DNA from: Lachnospiraceae bacterium
GTDB lineage: Bacteria > Bacillota_A > Clostridia > Lachnospirales > Lachnospiraceae
Direction of reading: 5' to 3'
Length of the DNA stretch: 30,600 nucleotides
Assembly (NCBI GenBank): GCA_017430765.1
Contig: JAFRMI010000032.1
Span: 1-30,600, forward strand
Part shown: positions 25,408 through 30,600 of the stretch, in pieces
How the letters are laid out: every line of letters starts with the position of its first letter
Position numbering within the stretch: the stretch's first letter is position 1
Program-made: the position numbers and the translations under genes
The notes under the pieces: model-generated
What the model saw: the letters and a program-made list of their open reading frames with translations, nothing else
Told to the model about the DNA's origin: nothing
Databases searched by the model: none

Positions 25408-25980
25408 TTACACAAAGCCGGCCCGCTTCAGCGGCCGTCCCCTGAACCAGACCTTTCCGAATATCTGGCTGCGCTTGATATTACCTACGTCCGCGAAACG
25501 GCTGTCCTCACTGTTGTTGCGGTTGTCACCGAGTACAAAATACTCTCCGCTTCCCAAACGGATCCCGTTCTCCGCAAGTCCGGGCTTTGTAATATTCGGA
25601 AATTCCTTATTCTCAATATACGTTTTGCCGTCAATTAAAATGAGTCCGTCCCTGATCTGAACTGTCTCGCCCGGAAGCGCGATGACGCGTTTCACATGAA
25701 TTCCGGTATCATATTCACCGTTCGATTTGAAGGCGATCACATCTCCTCTCCGGACACCGTGCATCATATAACTGACTCGGTTTATAAAGACCAGGTCACT
25801 TGACCGCAGCGTCGGGTTCATAGAATTTTCCTGAATCAGAACAAGGCTGAAAAATGCGGCAGCGACCACATAGGACAAGATAATGACCGCTGCGACCTGA
25901 AACAGAGTAACCATGCGGCGCCTGCGCTTTTCCCGCCGGATGCGGCTGTGCAGTTCCTGATAGGTTGAAGACTTTGCCAT
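25408..25980 (-). CDS. lepB: Type I signal peptidase
   Basis: A 190-residue membrane serine protease that removes signal peptides. A basic N-terminus is followed by one membrane helix (about 24-50). The catalytic Ser53 lies in QENSMNPTL, the general-base Lys97 in VKRVIALPGE, and GDNRNNSEDSR is the conserved box E. The frame reaches 26058, but the ATG at 25980 (MAKSSTYQEL) gives the usual length with an AAGGA upstream. The gene sits between rplS and ylqF, as in many Firmicutes. Confidence 0.94.
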   Translation of the reverse strand: MAKSSTYQELHSRIRREKRRRRMVTLFQVAAVIILSYVVAAAFFSLVLIQENSMNPTLRSSDLVFINRVSYMMHGVRRGDVIAFKSNGEYDTGIHVKRVIALPGETVQIRDGLILIDGKTYIENKEFPNITKPGLAENGIRLGSGEYFVLGDNRNNSEDSRFADVGNIKRSQIFGKVWFRGRPLKRAGFV

Positions 25981-26075
25981 AACGTTTGAATTCCTTCTGC
26001 CGATTTCAACGATTTCCCTTGCTGCCCGTGTGCATACTGCCGGAGAATTTTTGCACAAGAGGGCCGTCTAAAGAA

Positions 26076-26100
26076 TTCCCTCTTCTATGAAAAGAGGGAA
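26076..26100 (-). terminator. Possible weak terminator or processing hairpin after rplS
   Basis: The minus strand forms TTCCCTCTT, loop TTCATAG, AAGAGGGAA (9 bp), followed by TTCTTTAG, a poor T-run. It lies in the 183-nt gap between rplS and lepB, where the operon could be attenuated or cut. Confidence 0.4.
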
Positions 26101-26163
26101 GCTGCACACCTGCGGTGCGCCTGCCTCCCATATACAGCGTATTAATTATGTCCGCCAGCTGTC

Positions 26164-26511
26164 TTACCGAATAATCTCTTTGACCTTGGCGCTCTTGCCG
26201 GAACGGCCTCTTAAGTAGAAGAGCTTCGCGCGTCTGACTTTACCGTGGCGAACCACGACAATTTTCTCAACGTTCGGAGAATGCAGCGGCCATGTCTTCT
26301 CCACACCGACGCCGTTGGAAACTTTACGGACTGTGAATGTCTCGCGGTTTCCGCCGCCCTGTCTCTTCAGAACGACTCCTTCGAATACCTGAATTCTTTC
26401 ACGGTTTCCTTCTTTAATCTTTCCGTGTACACGGATTGTATCACCGACACGAAAATCCGTAATATCCGACTTAAGCTGTTCGTCTTCGATCTTTTTGATA
26501 ATCTCGTTCAT
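26164..26511 (-). CDS. rplS: 50S ribosomal protein L19
   Basis: A 115-residue ribosomal protein at the 30S-50S interface. [37 protein letters not shown] and [19 protein letters not shown] are clear L19 segments, and the length is standard. AAGGAGACAAACAAAAG precedes the ATG. It follows trmD after a 100-nt gap that holds a candidate leader hairpin. Confidence 0.98.
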   Translation of the reverse strand: MNEIIKKIEDEQLKSDITDFRVGDTIRVHGKIKEGNRERIQVFEGVVLKRQGGGNRETFTVRKVSNGVGVEKTWPLHSPNVEKIVVVRHGKVRRAKLFYLRGRSGKSAKVKEIIR

Positions 26512-26556
26512 CTTTTGTTTGTCTCCTTACTCTTTATATAAAATGGATGTTCAGTG

Positions 26557-26577
26557 CCGGTCTTATGAGACTGCCGG
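26557..26577 (-). promoter_or_regulatory. Candidate L19 leader hairpin upstream of rplS
   Basis: The minus strand can form CCG-GCA-GTCT, loop CATA, AGAC-CGG: a 7-bp stem with a 3-nt GCA bulge, located 46-66 nt before the rplS ATG. Low-GC Gram-positive bacteria have a known autoregulatory leader before rplS with a short bulged hairpin. I match it by position and shape only, not by a covariance model. Confidence 0.45.
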
Positions 26578-26611
26578 TAGAGGACCATCATTCGTCAACC
26601 TGTTAATAATA

Positions 26612-27355
26612 CTACGATTGATTTTTTATAGCAAGATAATTTCTTATAAATTCGCGCTCTTTTGGACTGATCGCAGCGTTTTCAAGAAGGTCCGGTCTTC
26701 TTTCTGCCGTGCGGATCAGGGACTGCTCGCGTCTCCACGCATCTACTTTGGCGTGATCCCCGGACAGAAGAATTTTGGGAACAGGAATTCCGTTCCACAC
26801 CTCAGGGCGCGAATACTGCGGAAATTCCAGAAGGCCGTCTCCGAAGGAATCATCTTCGGCGGATTCCTGATTGTGCAGTACTCCCGGGATCATGCGGCTG
26901 ATCGCATCGATCATGCACATGGCAGGAAGTTCGCCGCCGGTCAGAACAAAATCACCGATCGACACGTTGTCCGTCACAATCGTATCAAGGACCCTCTCAT
27001 CAATTCCTTCATAGCGGCCGCACAGGAAGATAATCCCCTTCTCCAGCGCCAGCTCCCTGGCCAGCATCTGGTCAACAACACGCCCCTGCGGCGTCATGTG
27101 CAGAACGCGCGGTTTATAGTCCAGCTGATCCGCGACAGAGCGATACGCGTCGTAGATCGGCTGAGCCTGCATGACCATGCCCGCACCTCCGCCGTAGGGA
27201 TAATCGTCTGTCTTTCCGTGCTTACTCAGCGTAAAATCGCGGATATTGATTCCCCGGATCCGGATCAGTCCCTCTTCCTCGGCTCTGCCGATGATGCTTG
27301 TATGGAGACCTTCCGTCACCATCTCCGGAAACAGAGTGAGAACATAATAATCCAT
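26612..27355 (-). CDS. trmD: tRNA (guanine37-N1)-methyltransferase
   Basis: A 247-residue SPOUT methyltransferase that makes m1G37 in tRNAs to prevent frameshifting. The knot motifs CGRYEGIDERV (112-122) and SIGDFVLTGGE (132-142) are intact, as is DYPYGGGAGMVM. It lies 2 nt after rimM, and its GGAG lies within the rimM end, so translation is probably coupled. It is in the standard rpsP-khpA-rimM-trmD-rplS order. Confidence 0.98.
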   Translation of the reverse strand: MDYYVLTLFPEMVTEGLHTSIIGRAEEEGLIRIRGINIRDFTLSKHGKTDDYPYGGGAGMVMQAQPIYDAYRSVADQLDYKPRVLHMTPQGRVVDQMLARELALEKGIIFLCGRYEGIDERVLDTIVTDNVSIGDFVLTGGELPAMCMIDAISRMIPGVLHNQESAEDDSFGDGLLEFPQYSRPEVWNGIPVPKILLSGDHAKVDAWRREQSLIRTAERRPDLLENAAISPKEREFIRNYLAIKNQS

Positions 27356-27357
27356 AC

Positions 27358-27873
27358 TCAGATCTCCTTCATCGGCCGGACAACGATGCGGTCTTCTTCC
27401 GGCGCAATTTCAAGCACCACATCCGGAATACAGGCGAGATACTGCACACTTCCGTCCGTTCTGCGGACAGCATAAACATCATTCGCGCCGGTCTTCAAAA
27501 TATCTGCCAGTGTGCCGTATACGGAACCATCCTCCAGATAAACGGTGCACTCCAGAAGATCGCCGATATAGTACTCATTTTCCCTGAGAGGAAGAGCGTC
27601 CCTGCGGTCTACAAATATACCGAGTGTGCGGAGTTTCTGCGCCTCTTCAATCGTGTCAAGACCGGCAAATTTGCAGATCGGCCGCCCCTTGTGATAGCGG
27701 ACACGTTCCACCTTGAAGCTCCTGCCGGGATCGTCGTCATCATTCTCATCTGCCAGAATGATTTCCCGGAGATCATCGAACCGCCGCAGTTCATCCGTTG
27801 TCGGATACACGTTTACTTCTCCGTGAAGACCGTGCGGCGATGTAATGACACCAACCAAAACTCTCTTCAGCAT
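27358..27873 (-). CDS. rimM: Ribosome maturation factor RimM
   Basis: A 171-residue 30S assembly factor that binds S19. The N-terminal RimM barrel holds VGVITSPHGLHGEVNVYPTT and the C-terminal PRC-barrel holds YYIGDLLECTVY and DVYAVRR. An acidic stretch (DENDDDD) near residue 45 is specific to this protein. The ATG overlaps the khpA stop as TAATG, indicating coupled translation. Confidence 0.95.
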   Translation of the reverse strand: MLKRVLVGVITSPHGLHGEVNVYPTTDELRRFDDLREIILADENDDDDPGRSFKVERVRYHKGRPICKFAGLDTIEEAQKLRTLGIFVDRRDALPLRENEYYIGDLLECTVYLEDGSVYGTLADILKTGANDVYAVRRTDGSVQYLACIPDVVLEIAPEEDRIVVRPMKEI

Positions 27874-28103
27874 TACTGTACAATATCCACGACCACTTTG
27901 CGGTCGTTCTTTGTAGAGGCGGCCTTCACCACAGCGCGGATCGCTTTGGCAATGCGGCCCTGCCGGCCGATCACCTTCCCCATATCCGAAGGCGCCACTT
28001 TCAGTTCGACAATTGTCTCACCGTTTTCCTCGCGTTCAGTAACAGTGACCTGATCGGGGAATTCGACAAGAGCCTTGGCGATTACTTCGACTAACTCTTT
28101 CAA
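27873..28103 (-). CDS. khpA: KH-domain RNA-binding protein KhpA (YlqC)
   Basis: A 76-residue single KH-domain protein. The GxxG loop lies in DMGKVIGRQGRIAKAIRAVVKA, the diagnostic RNA-binding motif. In Firmicutes KhpA pairs with KhpB (Jag) and affects cell elongation and RNA metabolism. It sits 21 nt after rpsP and overlaps rimM by one base, as in most relatives. Confidence 0.94.
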   Translation of the reverse strand: MKELVEVIAKALVEFPDQVTVTEREENGETIVELKVAPSDMGKVIGRQGRIAKAIRAVVKAASTKNDRKVVVDIVQ

Positions 28104-28124
28104 ATTCTACCTCCATCCACCGTC

Positions 28125-28367
28125 TTACTTTGTGATTCCGGCGATCTTCAGAAGTTTGGCGACTTCGTCTGTGGGCTGTGCTCCGTTGGCAAGCCATTTC
28201 CTCGCTGCTTCCTCATCGATGCGGTACTCACTGGGATTCTTCGTGGGATCATATGTGCCGATCTCTTCAATGAATCTTCCGTCTCTGGGGGATCTGGAAT
28301 CCGCGACGATAATTCTGTAGAAAGGAGCCTTCTTTTTGCCAAGTCTTCTAAGTCTGATTTTAACCAT
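28125..28367 (-). CDS. rpsP: 30S ribosomal protein S16
   Basis: An 80-residue ribosomal protein. [25 protein letters not shown] (in two parts) and the [10 protein letters not shown] segment are the S16 signature, and the length is standard. GGAGG sits 8 nt before the ATG. A 157-nt gap upstream toward ffh contains a structured element that may be an autoregulatory leader. Confidence 0.98.
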   Translation of the reverse strand: MVKIRLRRLGKKKAPFYRIIVADSRSPRDGRFIEEIGTYDPTKNPSEYRIDEEAARKWLANGAQPTDEVAKLLKIAGITK

Positions 28368-28412
28368 TTTTCATTCCTCCATTATGATTAATCGATTTGA
28401 GTTATATGTGTA

Positions 28413-28471
28413 ACTGTTCAGCTCCCTCATTTTCCGGGGCGTACAGAGCGCCTCACGGACGGCTGAACAGT
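28413..28471 (-). promoter_or_regulatory. Structured leader upstream of rpsP
   Basis: The minus strand has a perfect 10-bp outer stem ACTGTTCAGC/GCTGAACAGT closing a 39-nt interior, in which CCG/CGG and GGCG/CGCC form nested inner helices with a CTCTGTA loop. No T-run follows, so it is not a terminator. It ends 45 nt before the rpsP ATG. A TATGAT directly before the first arm could be a -10, but no good -35 accompanies it. Confidence 0.55.
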
Positions 28472-28524
28472 ATCATATATGAATTAATTATTCCTTAAGG
28501 GTTCCGACTGCTCCGCCGATTCTA

Positions 28525-29886
28525 TCAGAACGGGAATTTCATCCCGCCCAGAGCGCCTCCCAAACCGCCGCGGCGTCCCCGGCCTTTCATCATTCCGGGC
28601 ATCTGCTTCATCATCTTGCGTGCTTCGTTAAACTGCTTGACAAGGCGGTTGACCTCACTGATGTCGACACCGGCGCCTCTGGCTATTCTCTGCTTTCTGG
28701 AGACGTTGAGGATATCCGGATTCGATCGCTCCTGCGGTGTCATCGAAAGGATGATCGCCTCCGTCTTTTTGAGCTGCTTCTCATCCACCATGGAGGACAG
28801 TTCCTGTGCTTTCGCCCCCACGCCCGGCAGCATGGAAAGAATGCTCTCAAGGCCGCCCATGCTCTTCATCTGCTCCATGGAAGTCAGATAGTCGTCAAAT
28901 CCGAAGGAGGCTTTCCGGAGCTTCTTCTCCATCTCCGCCGCCTTCTGCTCGTCGATCCCGGCCTGCGCCTTCTCGATCAGTGTCAGGACGTCGCCCATAC
29001 CCAGTATGCGGCTCGCCATTCTGTCCGGATAAAACTGCTCCAGATCATTCATCTTCTCGCCCATACCGACATAAAGCAGGGGCTTTCCGGTCATTGTGCG
29101 GACGGACAGGGCGGCGCCGCCCCTTGTATCACCGTCACACTTTGTCAGAATGATGCCGTCGATTCCGACCTTATAGGTGAACGTCCTGGCAACATTGACG
29201 GCTTCCTGACCGGTCATCGCATCTACAACGAGAACAGTGTAGTCGACCTGGATCTCCTTCTTTATGTTTTTCAGTTCCTTCATCATATCGTCGTCGATCT
29301 GCAGTCTTCCCGCTGTATCGATCAGTACGATATTAAAGCCGTTCGAAGTCGCGTGAGCGACCGCCGCCCGTGCGATATCCACCGGGTTCTTTCGGTCACC
29401 CATCGTAAAGACAGGCACGCCGACCTTCTCTCCGTTAGTTTCGAGCTGCTTGATGGCACCGGGGCGGTATACGTCGCAGGCGACAAGAAGCGGTTTTTTC
29501 CCGTTGCTCTTATATTTGCCGGCAAGCTTGGCCGCCGTCGTCGTCTTACCGGAACCCTGCAGACCCGTCATCAGGATAACTGTCATACCGTTCTGATTCA
29601 GCGGAATCTCTGTTTTTTCGGAGCCCATGAGCTCCACCAGCTGATCGTGGACGATCTTAATGACCATCTGACCGGGATTGAGTCCGCTCATCACGTTTTC
29701 GCCGATGGCTTTCTCTTCCACCTGTCTGGTGAAGTTCTTGACGACTTTAAAGTTGACGTCCGCCTCGAGAAGTGCCATCTTGACTTCCTTCATCGCGTTC
29801 CGGACATCATCCTCCGTGAGACGCCCCTTGCTTCTCAGCTGCTTGAAGACACTCTGCAGTTTTTCTGTCAGGTTTTCAAAAGCCAT
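28525..29886 (-). CDS. ffh: Signal recognition particle GTPase Ffh (SRP54)
   Basis: A 453-residue protein that binds 4.5S/6S RNA and signal sequences and docks to FtsY. It has the N domain (1-90), the GTPase P-loop GLQGSGKTT at 108-116, the DTAGRLQ and TKCDGD motifs, and the methionine-rich M domain (about 300-450) ending MKQMPGMMKGRGRRGGLGG. Length is normal. It starts immediately after the ylxM stop, so the two genes form a translational pair at the head of the operon. Confidence 0.98.
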   Translation of the reverse strand: MAFENLTEKLQSVFKQLRSKGRLTEDDVRNAMKEVKMALLEADVNFKVVKNFTRQVEEKAIGENVMSGLNPGQMVIKIVHDQLVELMGSEKTEIPLNQNGMTVILMTGLQGSGKTTTAAKLAGKYKSNGKKPLLVACDVYRPGAIKQLETNGEKVGVPVFTMGDRKNPVDIARAAVAHATSNGFNIVLIDTAGRLQIDDDMMKELKNIKKEIQVDYTVLVVDAMTGQEAVNVARTFTYKVGIDGIILTKCDGDTRGGAALSVRTMTGKPLLYVGMGEKMNDLEQFYPDRMASRILGMGDVLTLIEKAQAGIDEQKAAEMEKKLRKASFGFDDYLTSMEQMKSMGGLESILSMLPGVGAKAQELSSMVDEKQLKKTEAIILSMTPQERSNPDILNVSRKQRIARGAGVDISEVNRLVKQFNEARKMMKQMPGMMKGRGRRGGLGGALGGMKFPF

Positions 29887-30201
29887 CTATAATTCCTCCA
29901 GGATTTCATCCGCCAGCTTTTGGACTTCCGTATCCCCGGAACGCTGCCGGATCTCCTCTGCCAGGCGTTTGATCTCCAGAAACTTTCGGACCAGGCCCAG
30001 CTTATCTTCATACCCGTGAAGAATCCGGGCTGTCCTCCGGACCGTGTCGTGTACACTCTGCCTTGATATGCCGTAGAGTTCCGCGATCTCCCCGAGCGAA
30101 TAATCGTTCATCCGCACATCTTCATACAGGTTCTTCTGTCTCGTTGTGAGAAGCTCGCCGTAGAAATCGTAAAGCAGAGCCTCCTCGTACTTCTTATCCA
30201 T
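29887..30201 (-). CDS. ylxM: YlxM/p13 family putative DNA-binding protein
   Basis: A 104-residue helix-turn-helix protein almost always found upstream of ffh and linked to the SRP pathway. LLYDFYGELLTTRQKN, then DYSLGEIAELYGISRQSVHDTVRR, are the family signature, and a C-terminal coiled coil follows. The frame opens at 30240, but the ATG at 30201 matches the family start, and the upstream part lies under the promoter. The predicted transcription start is only about 4 nt upstream of this ATG, so the message would lack a normal ribosome binding site. Confidence 0.92.
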   Translation of the reverse strand: MDKKYEEALLYDFYGELLTTRQKNLYEDVRMNDYSLGEIAELYGISRQSVHDTVRRTARILHGYEDKLGLVRKFLEIKRLAEEIRQRSGDTEVQKLADEILEEL

Positions 30202-30211
30202 AGCGTTCCCA

Positions 30212-30240
30212 ATCATACAGGAAATCAGAAAGCGTGTCAA
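30212..30240 (-). promoter_or_regulatory. Near-consensus sigma-A promoter for the ylxM-ffh operon
   Basis: The minus strand reads TTGACA (30240-30235), a 17-nt spacer and TATGAT (30217-30212), one mismatch in total. The -10 ends 10 nt before the ylxM ATG, which predicts a near-leaderless mRNA. Confidence 0.88.
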
Positions 30241-30259
30241 GTGTTTTTACTTGACATGC
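30232..30259. repeat. 28-bp dyad overlapping the ylxM promoter -35
   Basis: GCGTGTCAAGT (30232-30242), a 6-nt spacer GTTTTT, then ACTTGACATGC (30249-30259): 11-nt arms with one mismatch. One arm contains the -35 TTGACA of the ylxM promoter. The other arm carries an outward TTGACA on the plus strand with no matching -10. The position suits a repressor operator. Confidence 0.6.
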
Positions 30260-30340
30260 TTCTCTTTTCTTTCGTGCCTGTACGCATCCTGCCTAAGACT
30301 TAGAATTTAACAGAGAATTCCCGGGCATTTCCCAGCCGAT

Positions 30341-30381
30341 GAAAAAGCCGGGAATCCATGATTTCTCAGGATTCCCGGCTT
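30341..30381 (-). terminator. Terminator of the tRNA-Thr gene
   Basis: The minus strand reads AAGCCGGGAATCC, an 11-nt loop, GGATTCCCGGCTT, then TTTC: a 13-bp GC-rich stem plus a T-run, starting 2 nt after the tRNA 3' end. Confidence 0.9.
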
Positions 30382-30382
30382 C

Positions 30383-30455
<73 letters not shown>

Positions 30456-30469
30456 CTGTTACCTGAATC

Positions 30470-30497
30470 ATTATACACGAGTCAGAAAAAAAATCAA
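30470..30497 (-). promoter_or_regulatory. Promoter of the tRNA-Thr gene
   Basis: The minus strand reads TTGATT (30497-30492), a 16-nt T-rich spacer, then a perfect TATAAT (30475-30470). The predicted start falls a few bases before the mature tRNA 5' end at 30455. Confidence 0.7.
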
Positions 30498-30517
30498 CAG
30501 GAAATTTCAATCCGCTC

Positions 30518-30600
30518 TTAATCTTCCAGAATGGACGCCATATCACGGATCACATTGTCCGGTGCCTCCTCAATCCGTCCGCTGTCGCAGAAAGAAGCAA
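30518..30600 (-). CDS. 3' end of an unidentified gene
   Basis: An open minus-strand frame enters from the right edge and ends at TAA (30520-30518). The visible 26 residues include ASFCDSGRIEEAPDNVI and end RDMASILED. The composition looks like real protein and the stop is followed by the tRNA promoter region. Too little is present to name a family. Confidence 0.5.
   Translation of the reverse strand, partial: ASFCDSGRIEEAPDNVIRDMASILED

Noticed and set aside
30251..30279. A plus-strand promoter from the outward TTGACA in the ylxM dyad.
   Set aside because: No -10-like hexamer occurs 16-18 nt downstream, and no plus-strand gene follows before the tRNA terminator.

Overview
The window looks like a core-chromosome segment of an anaerobic, low-to-mid GC Gram-positive bacterium, most likely class Clostridia and probably near Lachnospiraceae. 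The evidence is the gene order ylxM-ffh-rpsP-khpA-rimM-trmD-rplS-lepB-ylqF-rnhB-yraN, the cluster yicC-gmk-rpoZ-rimO-pgsA, a bacterial RqcH, strong AGGAGG-type ribosome binding sites and an NfnAB electron-bifurcating transhydrogenase. The genus is not resolved. I see no phage, transposon, CRISPR array, toxin-antitoxin pair or known defence system, and no stretch over 300 bases lacks a gene.

Layout, left to right. (1) 1-118: 5' end of rlmH (minus), running off the left edge. (2) 273-10975: one long minus-strand run starting at nnr: NAD(P)HX repair enzyme, alanine racemase, CBS/CorC protein, YebC, an UppP-like phosphatase, FtsK/SpoIIIE, a small zinc-ribbon membrane protein, then NfnA and NfnB, ending at a terminator. 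(3) 11170-13089: a divergent ABC-F ATPase (plus). (4) 13208-18229: minus-strand yicC, gmk, rpoZ, rimO, pgsA, icd. (5) 18394-20145: divergent rqcH (plus). (6) 20252-22669: leuS (minus). (7) 22913-23392: a phasin-like acidic protein (plus). (8) 23522-30201: the SRP/ribosome-maturation operon (minus), from ylxM to yraN. (9) 30383-30455: tRNA-Thr(CGT) with its own terminator, then the 3' end of an unidentified minus-strand gene at the right edge.

Functional themes are translation and ribosome assembly (rimM, trmD, rpsP, rplS, ylqF, rimO, rlmH, leuS, rqcH, ABC-F), protein export (ffh, ylxM, lepB), envelope synthesis (alr, uppP-like, pgsA), chromosome handling (ftsK) and NADPH balance (nfnAB, icd, nnr).

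Most gene content is ordinary. The parts worth a second look are regulatory or residue-level. Two divergent promoter pairs share a single 7-bp -35 box. The ylxM-ffh promoter is near consensus, sits so close to the start codon that the mRNA should be almost leaderless, and has a large dyad over its -35. Structured leaders precede rpsP, rplS and leuS, and leuS has no T-box. The UppP-like protein has lost both motif-1 glutamates, and YlqF carries a Gly in place of the G4 Asn. I did not find a convincing new multi-gene system.
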